Shown piece by piece: positions 33,902 to 46,047 of a DNA stretch of 64,000 nucleotides. Both the position numbers and the translations under genes were made by a program. Source of the DNA: Fremontodendron californicum (taxonomy: Eukaryota; Streptophyta; Magnoliopsida; Malvales; Malvaceae). The stretch's first letter is position 1; every line of letters begins with the position of its first letter. Where the stretch lies: positions 9,530,001-9,594,000 of the forward strand of contig JAULJL010000028.1 of the NCBI GenBank assembly GCA_030761205.1, in the 5' to 3' direction. The notes under the pieces are model-generated. The model was not told where the DNA came from. It did no database searches and saw only the letters and a program-made list of their open reading frames with translations.

Positions 33902-34260
33902 GAAGAAGAAGAATCTTCAAAAAGGGCATTGGCAGGTGGTCCCCCAATCAATGACACGTGGAAAGTAGGTGTCCATCTTGGGTGTTGGGATAGGCGGCTG
34001 GGTAGTGGAGATTTGGCACGTGTGAAGATGGTGGAAACATGTGTGAAAGCTGAAAGGGTTTGGGTTTTTTTTTTTTATAATTTATTTATTTATTTATTTT
34101 GAGGTTTAATAATTAATAATAATAATCATAATAAAGATTGAAAAGGTTTGCTGGGTTTGGGCAGACATAGAAGGATTCTTGGGGTTTGGGAAGCAGATTG
34201 TGCCTTGCATGGAATGACTGGGGATTTGGGCTATATGACCGTACATTGTCCTACTCGCAC
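33700..34260. promoter_or_regulatory. Low-AT island with G-box motifs, possible promoter
   Basis: Perfect G-boxes CACGTG lie at 33955-33960 and 34017-34022, and a CCACGTA element at 33774-33780. A TATA-like CATATATATAGTG lies near 33844. An ATTT microsatellite is at about 33866-33900. This stretch is clearly less AT-rich than its surroundings, but no coding frame follows on either strand, so any transcript would be non-coding or a lost gene. Confidence 0.25.
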
Positions 34261-34318
34261 TTTTTGATATGTAAAATTAAATTAATATATTTTTTATATA
34301 ATTTATATTTATTTAATT

Positions 34319-34575
34319 TAATCGTCGTATTTTATATCCTATTCACGTAAATCACGTACGTTGAATTTCGAGTAAATTAAAAATGTCTAATTATTTGTTT
34401 GATGTAAAAACTTTCAACTGTTATTTATATATTGAAAAAGACAGTATTCTCGACCGATATGATAGAAATATCGGATCGTTTCGAAATTTTATGTGCACGA
34501 CTAATACAATTATATTATTAAATTCAACGGTCGGTTTGTTAAAATATAAATCCAATTATGAAAATGTGTAAAACT
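34319..34575 (-). repeat. Relative of inverted-repeat MITE family B
   Basis: Read against the reverse complement of 20518-20926, words such as CGTCGTATTT, TTTCGAGTAAATTAAAAATG, GAAAAAGACAGTATTCTCG and TTCAACGGTCGGTTTGT align in order. The outer ends differ. Confidence 0.55.
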
Positions 34576-34631
34576 AATTTAGTTTTATACTAATATAAGT
34601 GGATCCCTCCTTATATATATGTATATACATA

Positions 34632-35024
34632 TATATATATTTTGCAAACAAGTGCCTTAAGGACACTCTTTAATGTTACTATATTTAATAATATTTTCAT
34701 CCAATATATTAAAAATATAAACAAAATTATCAACTTTTACATTTTAATATAATGTGATTATTATAAATAATATATTAACTAACTTTAAAAAATATTCGAA
34801 AGATACTCGTTAGCAAAACTCATATATATAGGAATTTTCTAACAAATACCCTAAACGCATTTTTTAAAATTACTATATATAATAATATTTTAATATGATG
34901 TATAAAAATTAATGAATAAAATTATCAATTACTAGATTTAATATAATATTATTATTATACTAATATATTAATTAACTTTAAAAAAATACCTTAACAGTAT
35001 TTATTAGCAAAACCTATATATAAG
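34632..35024. repeat. Two adjacent AT-rich inverted-repeat units
   Basis: Both about 190-bp units run from GCAAACAAGTGCCTTAAGG or ACAAATACCCTAAACG to AAGATACTCGTTAGCAAAA or AACAGTATTTATTAGCAAAA. The left and right ends of each are imperfect inverted repeats. They look like a tandem pair of a small MITE. Confidence 0.45.
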
Positions 35025-35852
35025 GCTATGTCCCTAACTACAGGGCTCCCTTTTTTGTTTTATGAGAATGGGCCATAGGCATAAATTCAAATGTTTGTAG
35101 TTGCACTACACTTTTCATCGAAACATAGTTTAAGTGGATAATTTCATAATTGAAAAATCCAATCAAATTTGACCGGATTCATTCAATTGAGAACCAAAAG
35201 CTTATCCCATATGAAATCAAAAATCGAAAATGATAAAAAATTGGTTAAAATTATTATAGATTTATTTTATTATTATTTTTTTTTTAAGTGATAGAATTTA
35301 AATTTTTAATCTCTTAGTTTTATATTAAAAATTATATTATTAAACCATATGCATATTTAATTATTTATTTAATATTTAAATTTTAATTCAATCGATCCGA
35401 TCGATTAAATCGATGATCTAATATCTCACAGATTTGATTTTTTCAACTTGATAATAATTTTCAAACTATTCGAGTTTCAATGTTATATATAAAAGTATAG
35501 GCTTAAATTTTAAGAGTGAAAGAGTATTTTTTCATCCATATATAATCATGTGTTTGGTAAAAGGATTCTTGGTCTCCATTTTTGAGTTCTTTTCTATTTT
35601 ACTTCTTCTCCTTTTCTTTCTTGGCACCTTCTTTTCAAGATTAAACTATATGATTCAATTACCAAAAACACTTTGATGGAAAGTAATTTTTTTTTTTTTT
35701 ACAAAGGATGTATGGGGATAGATGGAATGATTACATATGTTGAAATTCGAACTCAATTTACGTGATGTCACTTCTAAAAGATTAAGAAATTTTTCATATG
35801 TTAATGGATAATGCCAATGTGTCATGGTATGAATTCAATCACTTGTATGTGC

Positions 35853-35896
<44 letters not shown>

Positions 35897-36685
35897 TTCG
35901 TTTTTGATATATTTGTAGTGAAATTTTTTTAACTTCACAAGTGGGGTTAAGAGATTGATACATGTCACTTTTTTTTTAATTAGTTTTTATTTTTATTTTT
36001 AATATACCATAAAAATATGTGTCACCTTATTAACTACGTTTTGTGGAGTCTTAAGAACTCCACTGAATAAGATAATTTTTTATACATAATTAGTCATTAG
36101 TAATGAAACTCTCTACTTAATTAAATAACCTCTCATTTGTTGTGGATTTAATTAGATTATTATAGTAAGTATTTCTTGTGATAACCTTAAAAGGAGATTT
36201 GCAATAAATGAGAGAGTAGGTAAGCATTTGATTTCTTCCCAAAGCCAAAGGTATCTTAAAGGTTGCTATAAGGAAGCAAAGGTTAGAGTAACTGTTGGTC
36301 CTAGCTTTATGCAACTTGTGAATGATGTTACTCTTTTAAGCTAAAAAAACTAGCAAAGATCAAAAGATCCTCTCTCCCCTCATATTTCTACCCCTTCCCA
36401 TATATCATAAAGACTCATAAATTATGGACCACATTCAGATAAAGATAGAAAATATAAAATATAAAATACAATAATTACTCAGATCTCAATCTCAACTGAG
36501 ATTTAATTTGTTGTCTTCTGCTGTTTTTCTTTTTTTCTCTCTCTACATTTACCCCACTCCATATTTTTATTACCAGTTTGCCCAACATAGTACTACATTT
36601 TTGTCTTTGGTTATTTAAGATTTTATTATGGAGGGACAGGATCTCAACAGGGTGGAGCATGGGTTGGGATTGGTTAGTTTAGACT
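35025..36685. other. Intergenic sequence, no gene recognised
   Basis: Contains a long TA microsatellite at about 35849-35893. Minus-strand frames at 36117-36314 and 36475-36660 match nothing I know. Confidence 0.45.
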
Positions 36686-36880
36686 CGATAACGATTATAT
36701 GATACGAGTACGAAAAAGAAAAAAAAAAGTAAAACACAAAATAATAAGAAAAAAATATGAATTATTAATGTATCAAATTTTATATAAATGTATAACACTT
36801 TAAAATTTTATAATATGAAAAAAAATAATATAACACGATATAAATACACGAATTATCAAATTTAAGTTAATATTGACCAT
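36686..36880. repeat. Repeat family D copy (CACGAATTATCAAATTTAAG-type)
   Basis: GATACGAGTACG, GAATTATTAATGTATCAAAT and AACACGATATAAATACACGA occur in the same order as in the arm at 44366-44558. Confidence 0.45.
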
Positions 36881-37121
36881 CTAAAATAGGGACAAAAAAA
36901 GTGTGGGGATGAAATATTTTGGGTGTCTCTAGCATTTATGTACATTTTGGTGTAAACTGATGAATAGAAATTTAAAAGGGGTCACTGTTGGATGTTAGTT
37001 ATGTTTGTATTGTTTTGTACTGCAAATATGAAAAGGAAACAGTACTGGAAACAAAGACATGGAAAGTAAGATGTGCCTGTAAGCTGTTTTTGGGCTGAAT
37101 CCTCTCTCTTAAACCCTCCTT

Positions 37122-37412
37122 CTTCAAGGTTAGATTACCCGTTCGACCCGATAAATTTGATCCGTTGGATCGGATTCGAATAAGGATTTTTTTAATTCAA
37201 ATCGACTTGACTTGAATTACTGTTCATCAATAAAAAATATTTTTTATTTAAATTTAATTATAAATATTAATTTAAAAATATTTTTTAAATATTTTAATAT
37301 TATTTTGAACAGTGATATAAACGTTCGGACCGATCCAGACTCGACTCAGATTTGGAGAAGAAAATTAAAAAAAAAAATCGGGTCGTGACCCGGCCATGAA
37401 TAGGTCTACTCA
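37122..37412. repeat. Dispersed repeat family C copy
   Basis: GTTCGACCCGATAAATTTGA and TTGACTTGAATTACTGTTCA at the left, AT core AATTATAAATATTAATTTAA, then CGGACCGATCCAGACTCGAC and GGGTCGTGACCCGGCCATGA at the right. Confidence 0.6.
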
Positions 37413-38745
37413 CCATGTAACATTTATAAGAATATATATTGCCTTTTTTTTTTTTCCTTTTTCTTTTAGTCTTGTATCATTATTTACATCTAATTTGAAA
37501 TTTCAAGTATTATTTTCTAAATGAAAATGATTATATTTGATCTTGTTTTATGTATTTCATGAATCAATACTTTCATGAAAAGGGGATTTGAACTCAGTTT
37601 TTTGAAGAAAAAAAAAATCATGTACTTACCATTGAAACAAATGCTCGAATACAAAATCTAACATTTTATTATACGACAGGGTTTTTTTTTTTTTTTTGAT
37701 ATTTGAAATTGTGAGGATTTGATTTTTGATTACTAAAAAAATTAAGAGTTCAATATTCTATCAACAAATCACACAACTGTTAGCTATTATGCCACAGGTT
37801 TGTGACTAGCATTGGAACAACTTAAAAAGAATAAGTCACAATAATGTAAAGTGTGTGAATAAGAAATTGTTAAAAGATTCTCAAGTTAGGTGTTTTAGTA
37901 ACATTTAAGTCGAGATCTGTATGGTGAAAGTATGTGACATGCTTTTAGTGGGAGTTTCACCATAGCATACATGTTATAATATATGTGCTATTTCGATCAT
38001 TATTGAAATTAAGAGTGAATGAATAGATCATGCTTCGTCATTATATGAGTCTTGTAGATTTCAAATCTGTATTTGTGTCAAAACTATGTCATAAAGCAGG
38101 GTTTGATGTTGTTACTTTAGCACATATCTAATGGTTATAATTGATTTGGTCTATTGGAGCATAATTAAGAAAGCAATGATCAAGTTTAAGCGGATTGACA
38201 TGAGTGGCTATGAAAAAATTTATTGATTCCACATTTTATGTTTTGTGATTCATTGCTCGACAGTTTTGTCGAACTAAGTATTTGATAAAACTATGAGCAC
38301 AAATACATTGGATATATAAGAGATCAAACATAGCTCTATTATATGTTATATATGAGGAATATAAAATGTTTGATTTTAATGTGGATAAGCAATTTGTTTT
38401 TTATGTTTGTTTATTTGAACTTAGAGAAGTGTCGAATATGAATATTTTTAATATTTTAAATTTTTTATATCTATATTAGTTAATATGTATAAAAAAATAA
38501 ATATTTCAAAAAAAAACCTTACTCTCTCCCTGTAACTCTTGAATTCAAATTTGCATATGTAAAGTCTTTTAAATTTTACAATTCCAATAATGAAATTTTG
38601 ATTTAAAATTTTAAGAGTTTTAAGAAAAAGTACTCTTACAACTATCATGCTTGTTCAATAATAGTTTAATTAGGTGGTGAAAACTGAATATCACTCCTAG
38701 CTAATATATGGCCTGCCTTCCTTTGTTTGTTAGTATTGCAATTCA
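37413..38745. other. Intergenic sequence, no gene recognised
   Basis: No coding frame of note. From about 37800 to 38400 composition is more even, but nothing matches a known family. Confidence 0.4.
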
Positions 38746-38746
38746 A

Positions 38747-39003
38747 AGATCCGGCGGATTCGGATTCAATTTGAACTGGGTTGGATTTTAAATATGATAT
38801 TTATTTTTGAACGGGTTTGATCCAAGTTAGATTATTATTTAATAAATAAAAATATTTTTTATGTAATTTTAATTATGAAAATATATTAATATAAAAATAT
38901 TTTTTAAAATATTTTAAATAATAAAACAAGTATTTTGAATCAAATCGAGCCTTGAGTAAATAAATTTTTTATTATCTGAATTTGACGTGATCTATGAACA
39001 AGT
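38747..39003. repeat. Dispersed repeat family C copy
   Basis: GATCCGGCGGATTCGGATTC at the left, the same AT core (TAATTATGAAAATATATTAA), and TTTGACGTGATCTATGAACA at the right. Confidence 0.5.
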
Positions 39004-39404
39004 TTTATTTTGCTAATGACCTCATTTTTATGCCAATTAAAATATCTTTGGTTGTTATAAATCATCCATCAAACTAATGTTAGGGTCAGACTTCTTTCAT
39101 ATATCCAAAATTTGTACTTTTTTTTTTCTAGCCATGCATCTATTAATACCAATTCCCATTAAGTAAATTGTCATTTTCTTGTCACTGAATAACATATATT
39201 GAGAAAAATTGCTCTAATAATGCCTGATTTCTGATAAAGATTACAAATCAAAAACCTCCCAGGATTAAATAAAAAAAAACTACAAAATGTATTGAAAAAA
39301 GAAAAAAGAAAAAAAAAAGGTTTCTGATCCTTCCATGATCATCTTCTTCTTATATCAAGAAAATGATGATCAACTGCAATATTTTCTGAGGCACAAGTTT
39401 AATA

Positions 39405-39655
39405 ATAGATTAAAATATTTTAAAAAATCTCTGAATTATTTCATTTTTTAATAAGTTTTTATATTTTTATTGTATCTAAATAAACATTTATCATTTGATT
39501 TGTACCAAAATAATCTCTTATTTCAAATGAAAGATTGATTTATGTTAAAATCTTATTTAGGTACAAATTAAAAGTTAAGAGCTTATTTAAGTGCAATAAA
39601 AATATAAAAACTTATCTAAATTCAGAGACTTTTTTTTTATTATTTTAGCCTTAAT
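39405..39655. repeat. Inverted-repeat MITE family E, copy 1
   Basis: The left end AAAAAATCTCTGAATTATTT is mirrored by the right end AATTCAGAGACTTTTTTTTT. The core contains ATCATTTGATTTGTACC and AAATTAAAAGTTAAGAG. It overlaps the 3' end of the reading frame of the membrane-protein candidate. A second copy is at 42822-43155. Confidence 0.6.
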
Positions 39656-42335
39656 AATACGCCATTGATTTGCAAAAAAAAAAAAAAAAAAAAAGCAGGT
39701 TGAAGTACAAAAAATTGCACAAACCTTACCCCAAATGACAAGAACCAATAGGCTAATAAGAAACAAATATATACCAACATTAAAACCTGCATTGCAGCCC
39801 TTTCCATTGCCATAATAATTTCCAAGCTTTACTTGCATACTTTTTTCCACAGTTTCAGACAATGATGAACACCTTGATGTTGTTGTTGTTAATGTTGATG
39901 ATGAATTCGTCGTTGAAAATAAACAAGATGAAGATGTACAACTTTCTGTAAAGAGATTATTCTCACTATGTATTATTATTACTATTATTCATTAATGAAG
40001 TGTTTTTTAGTGACTTTGAATTGAAAATCTTCTTGGGTTTGGATTTATCACTTCGCATTTTCTTCATCTGTCAAAAGGAAAAATATAGTAGAAATCAATA
40101 ATCAGTTTCATTTTCATGTAGTTATATATTTTGGAAAATTAATTAATGAAAATATAAAAACCAGTCTTAAAAATCGACAAATATTGACTTATAAAACAAA
40201 TTATGCTAAAAAAGAAAAAAATAGAAATTTGACTATAATTTTTGGAATAAGTGAAAGCAAATGGAGATTGAATCAACTAGGATTTTTTTTTTATTTTTTT
40301 TTTATTTTTTTTTAGTTTGGGGGAATGGGAGGATTAGAACCCTGTTCTTTTTGAACAAAGGAGCATACACCAACCATTGAGTCAAAAACTCGGGTGCCAA
40401 CTAGGAAATTTTTCTAGCTTCGTTCGGGTCACAATTTTTTTCGATATGAAAGAATAATAAATATTTCTCCAAAAAAATATTTGTAATTTTTAATGAAAAA
40501 CTTATAAAAAAAATACAAAATAATACCTAATGTCAACAAATTCATTTAATTTAAACTCTTGATGTATAAATTAAAAATAAAAACTTAATTTCTAATGATT
40601 CAAAATTAATAATTTATACTTTACAACATATTAAAATATAAAAAAAAAAAAATCAAACTGAAATATAACTTTTAAAAATATAGAAAGCATAATCATAATT
40701 GTTATTTATTTTTGAAGAGTTTAAATAAATACACCGAAAGAGCATATATTGACACGAACAATCTGAATTTGATTCATAAATATTTATACTACTCAATAGA
40801 TATAAACTTAGATTCAAAATATTTAAACTTAAATGACACCAAACACTAAATACATTTTTTTTTTGGATAATTAACACTAAATATACTCATTTATAATTAA
40901 TTGAGTTCAGGGATACCATAAATTCATAAATGGCTAAGTTCATGGTTTATGCAATTTGTATATGATGAGAGCCGGTGATTCATGGTATTTATACTACTTA
41001 ATAGTAGATATGAATCAAGAGTCAAAATATAAAACTTAAATGACATTAAACACTAAGTACATTCATCTACAATTAGTTGAGTTTATGGATATCGAAGATT
41101 CCTGAATGTTTAAGTTCATGAATAGTTAGATTCATATAACTTAAAATAAAAATATAAAAATACTAATCAATAATAAAATATTAATAAAATAAAATAAAAT
41201 TAAGGAAACATGTCAATCAATTGAGGTATCAAAATTAATATTAGGAGGAGATTGACTTGCTGAGATTTGCTTTAATCATAGGGTACTGATAGTTTGATCA
41301 ATTTTTTTTTTTAAATAACAAAATAATTACTAATAATTAAAAGAACTAAAGGTCACACTAGTAATTTTTAAAGGAAATGGAACATACTAAACCTTCTAAT
41401 GGATCGAATTGTGGCTCGAAACCTTTTTAATTTTTTTATCCAGGTTTGGCCTTGGGCGAACCCAGGCTAACCCAATTTATTATTGAAAAAAATAAATTTT
41501 ATATTAATATTTTTATATTTTATAATTAAATTTAAATAAAAAATATTTTTTATTATATAAAAAATGATTCGAACCGAGCTGAATAAAAAAAAACTCTAAC
41601 CAAACCCGGCCTAATACAGATCAGGCGGGCTACCCGACTCTTTAACAAGTCTAGAATATAGTATAGCATCAATTTTCATTGTTATTAAAACAAAATAAAA
41701 AAACAAGGAAGAATGGAATTGGAAACCTAGAGTTTTAAACTTAATTCTTTACAAAAAGAATAATAATTGCTAAGTTAAGTCACATAATTAAGTTTTGTGA
41801 TAGCATTTTTAAAAAATAAAAGAATAAGATGTTTTTTTATTCGATTAAAAACATTGATGCGAGAAAAATTAATTGTGTACATTATATGTTTTTATGTGTA
41901 TATAACATTTTTCTTAAAATGATTTTAAATGTATGATTTTCAAGTAATGTAAGCTCAAGTAAAAGATTTGTTTCATTAATTTTCTTTTCTAGTTTAATTT
42001 ATTAATGATAACAATAATAACTAAAAGAAATAGAAAACAAATATATATTACAATGAAAAAAAATGAGGTGAAAAAAGAAAACGAAAACTAACCAGGGAAG
42101 TGTCAAAGAGAACGGCTTTGACATAACGGGAGAAACTCTGACGATTGTTTTTCCGACTAAAAGAACCGGCAACATCTTTGTCTTTATCGTCCGAACTCAT
42201 GTTAACTGCCGGAGAAACAACCGGTTCGACCCCCTCCGACCGCTCTCCTTCTCCGATCGCCAAACCGTTTTCCTTAAAAAATGGATCAAAACACATGCAA
42301 AAACTACTACTTCTCTTCTTATTTACTTTCTTCAT
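39587..42335 (-). CDS. Putative small single-pass membrane protein, two exons, frame break in exon 2
   Basis: Exon 1 is 42335-42093, starting MKKVNKKRSSSFCMCFDPFF and ending VKAVLFDTSL, with donor CTG|GTTAGT. Exon 2 starts at 40067 after TTTTGACAG with MKKMRSDKSKPKK. That frame meets TAG just after an AAT-rich microsatellite (about 39970-39990). The frame that reads the downstream hydrophobic segment FNVGIYLFLISLLVLVIWGK and AIFCTSTC is shifted by one. Either the microsatellite has changed length and the copy is defective, or a tiny intron exists, but the only candidate (37 nt) is too short for a plant. The C-terminus then runs into poly-T and MITE E. I recognise the layout of a plant-specific family of unknown function (basic-serine N-terminus, one C-terminal membrane helix) but cannot name it. 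Confidence 0.42.
40080..42060 (-). other. Intron of the membrane-protein candidate, with a family C repeat
   Basis: About 2 kb between exon 2 (ends 40067) and exon 1 (42093), AT-rich and without a supported gene. It contains a family C copy at about 41393-41655 (GGATCGAATTGTGGCTCGAA at the left, AGGCGGGCTACCCGACTCTT at the right). Confidence 0.4.
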
Positions 42336-42546
42336 TTTCTTTTTACAACGAAGTTAAGTTCATGCAATGTTTTTGATGGTTTTTTTTTTTCAAGGGAGGA
42401 AAAATATATATGTTTTAAGGTTTGTGGATATAGCGAAGATTTAGGGAAGAAGTGTTTGTTTGGAGAGAATTTCGGAGAACCTGAGAAAACGAGGGAAAAG
42501 TTGGTTTTTTTTTTTTATTTAATGGGAGAGGGAGTGACGATTTTGT

Positions 42547-42558
42547 TTCTTTATAAAG
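42547..42558 (-). promoter_or_regulatory. Probable TATA box of the membrane-protein candidate
   Basis: The minus strand reads CCTTTATAAAGAAAC about 215 bases upstream of the ATG at 42335. Confidence 0.4.
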
Positions 42559-42821
42559 GTTTGAAAAAACTGAATCATTGACTTAGTTCAATTAATTCGT
42601 ATAATTATATTTAAGGATGATATTTAATAGATTTATAGTTCAAATCTAACCATCTACTACTTTTTTTTTTTTTTCAAATTACGACCTACTTTGAAAAAAA
42701 AAAAAATTTGTTATATAAGTTGTGTTATTATTACAATAAAAAAATCTGTCTAAAAGATTCACCCACTGTTTTTAAGAGTTGAAATTCAGTAAGATTGAAT
42801 ATGATCCCGAGTACTTGCAGT

Positions 42822-43155
42822 TTTTTTAAACTATTAAAAAGCCCAGAAACTATTTTATTTTATTTTTAAATAAATTTTTATATTTTTATTGTATTTAAAT
42901 AAGTCTTTATCATTTGATTTGTATCCAAATAAATCTTTATTTCAAATAAAATGTTGATTTATGTTAAGGGTTTATTTAGATATAAATTAAAAGTTAAAAA
43001 CTTATTTGGATACAAATTAAAGAATAAAAGTTTATTTGGGTGTAAATTAAAGATTAAAAGCTTATTTAAATGTAATAAAAATATAAAAATTTGTCTAAAT
43101 AAAGTGGTAAAGTTCAAAAGTTTTTTTTTTTATTATTATTATTTTAGCCATTTTC
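42822..43155. repeat. Inverted-repeat MITE family E, copy 2, with internal 30-bp tandem units
   Basis: Shares ATCATTTGATTTGTATCC, TATTTCAAATAAAATGTTGA and the TTATTATTTTAGCC end with the copy at 39405-39655. A unit of about 30 bp (AAATTAAAAGTTAAAAACTT and relatives) is repeated three to four times near 42975-43075. Confidence 0.6.
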
Positions 43156-43983
43156 TCTTATGCCTTGGCTTTTTAAAAAAACCTTGTTATTAAAGTTAAT
43201 AAATAAATAAATTTATTATTAATGAATTTATAAAAGCTTTTCTTTTGTATGATATAATCACTAAACTTTGGGGTTAACAATGTTTTGGTATATCTTCCAA
43301 TATACTAATACTATGAATAATTAAATAGAGTTATTTTTTTAGTATATGAAATTTCATTTGTGGTTCAAATTTATTATCAATTTTTGTATGGTAATGAGAA
43401 TCTTGGCAATAGTTTTTGTATGGTAATGACATTCAAAATTAACCCTTTCTTTCACTTCCTAATATTATGTACTTATTTTGAAATTCAATGCTTGAAAAAT
43501 GATTGGCATGGTTTATTGAGATTGAGATTTGTTAAAAAAAAAATACTACTAATAAAGTTATGAAAATGGATAGTGCAAAATTGGATTAAAAGTATATATC
43601 TCATTTTCTTGATATGTCATAAAAATAGGGGGAAAAAATCAAATTTACAACAAATATAATAATAAATAACTACCCTTCAAAGCACTAATTAATATAGATA
43701 TATAGGTGTATAAAAACAAACAAAAAAATTATAAATTAAATTATTTATGAAAATATAAAATAAAAATAAAAAATGATTAAGGAAAAAGGGGTATTGACTA
43801 TTGAGATTTGAGATAGAAAGATTACAATCTTTGAATGTGCTCATTTTTATTGAAGCCACATCTACAAAAGATCCAAAGGCATTTGATTTCAGCTATTAAT
43901 CCTCTCAAAAAAGTATAAATAACCCATCTACCATCTTTGACTTTGAGAATGTGAGCAACATGATGGTCACACACTGAGGAGAG
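43156..43983. other. Intergenic sequence, no gene
   Basis: AT-rich; only short open frames without recognisable content. Confidence 0.4.
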
Positions 43984-44558
43984 TAGATCTGACAATTCAT
44001 GTATCTATATCGTGTTCGTATATTTTATCGTGTCATAATCATATTTAAGATATTTTATATTTATATAAACTTTAATACGCTAATAATTCGTATCATATAG
44101 ATTTTGAGATATTCGTATATTCTATCGTGTTTATGTTATTTTTTTTGTGTCGTGTCCAATATTATCTAAGTTTAGAGTAAAAGTTCCGATGTGACTCACT
44201 ATTCCAAAAAGCTGATATCCTGCGTTAACGAAACACTAAAACGGGTTTTAACAAAATAAGAACTTCGAAAATAAGGCGAAACACAAAAACAGAATAACCG
44301 AGACTCAAGAGACTCTCTCCTCCGTCGGGCAGACTTGCATCAACTAGAGTAGTAGGTAGACTTAGTATTATTGGACATATACGATCACGACACAAAAAAA
44401 AATAATACGAACATAACACGAATATACGAATCTCTTAAAATCTATATAATACGAATTATTAATGTATCAAAATTGTAATAAATATAAAATATCTTAAACA
44501 CGATTATGACACGACAAAATACATGAACACGACACGAATACACGAATTACCATATCTA
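43984..44558. repeat. Inverted pair of repeat family D
   Basis: The left arm (43984-44170, TAGATCTGACAATTCATGTA) and right arm (44366-44558, ending ACGAATTACCATATCTA) are imperfect reverse complements over about 190 bp, with a 195-bp spacer. This is either one element with long inverted ends or two oppositely oriented insertions. On the minus strand the spacer holds a frame with SLPDGGE, a phrase found after the UBA domains of UBP14, so it may have split the pseudogene's C-terminus. Confidence 0.55.
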
Positions 44559-45555
44559 ATAGTAGGCATGCTGTTGCTTGATGTATCAGTATCCGTATCT
44601 GATGAAGCAGAGGCATTGGGATTGTTAAATATCCAATCTGTTGCTTCTTCAATGTCGCCGCCCTGTAAAAAATGTACATGCCCTACAATTATGAATTTCC
44701 AAAGCATAAGAAAACTGATTATGAAACCACAATTTCCAAATCCTCAAAAGAAATGAAATGATGTAAAGACTTTACCAATGCCTCCAATGCCATTCGAGCA
44801 ATTTCTTCTTGAATTCCAAATGAAATCAAAGTATCAACTGTTGATTGATCGATAAATGCCTCAGCACCTTGTGCCCCATGGGAGATAGGATCATCCAACT
44901 ATAATACATATAAAAATATAAATGTAAATTTTTTTTGAACTGACGAAAATAATCATTATTCACTATATTTTTAAATTGTCATTATAAATATTTTTATTAT
45001 TAATAAAATTATCTAATTTATGAGCAAAAAGTTTAATTTCATTTAAACACTTTTGTTAAATTGATTAATTTGATAATAAATAATAAAAAATTAAAATTTT
45101 ATATGAAACTATTTTATCTTAAATTTTTTAATTTCTCACTAATCTTAAAAAAATAAGTCCATTTATTTGGTATGTAAATTTTATTTTTTTTATAATAATC
45201 TAATATGATTTGCACATAAATAAACTTTACATGTTAATGTAAATTTTAATTAATATACATTCCATTATTTTTATTTATTTTAAAATATATAATTATATAA
45301 TCAAAAATAAATAAATGAACGAATATTCACGTGCGAACGCATGTGACAACAAATATTAGTATCTGAAAAATATATCAATGATTATCATTTGAATATGGTA
45401 CTATACGTCTATGTTACAACTCTAAAAAGCATATCCTTTGCAAAAAGATTTAAGATTATACTTTTATAAAATGTTAAAATGTTAAATTCTGAATACCTCG
45501 ATCATCCATGTGTGAAAGCAACCATTTCATTGTCTCTTCTACACCAGCATTTAAG

Positions 45556-46047
45556 GTGTGCTTGGTAGGGTAGAAAAGTGAAAAGATGGATAATGGAGCG
45601 TGAAAAAGTGAAAAGAAAATGAATTTTGAATGTACTTAATAGAAAAGAAAAGTGAGAGAAAAAAAATTAAAAAAGATTATCAATTTACACACCTATTAAC
45701 AAAAACAAATCACTCCAAATTAGAAAAAAAAAAAAAAAAGGTGAAAGAACATGAAAGTAGTGTGAGTCAAATGTATATATTTACAAGATTATCCATTATT
45801 TGTTAAATTTTATTTTTTCATCTTAACTTTATAAGAGTATAATGGTAAAACAATATATTTTTTATTTTCTCTTCTCTCAGTTTTCAATCATAAAGCAAAA
45901 AGTAGAAAGAAAATTAGTTTTTCTTTCCACTTTTTCGTCTTTCCTACCAAGCATACTATGAAAAGAGAAAAAGATATTTTATATATTCACTTTTCTCCTC
46001 CTCCAATTTTCAATCTTTTCAAATTTTTTCCACCCTACCAAGCATAC
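45556..46047. repeat. TIR element inside the UBP14 pseudogene
   Basis: The left end GTGTGCTTGGTAGGGTAGAA and the reverse complement of the right end (GTATGCTTGGTAGGGTGGAA) match well. A second copy of the right end, CCTACCAAGCATACTATG, lies inside at about 45939-45956, suggesting a nested or extended form. No reading frame. The duplication is unclear. Confidence 0.65.
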
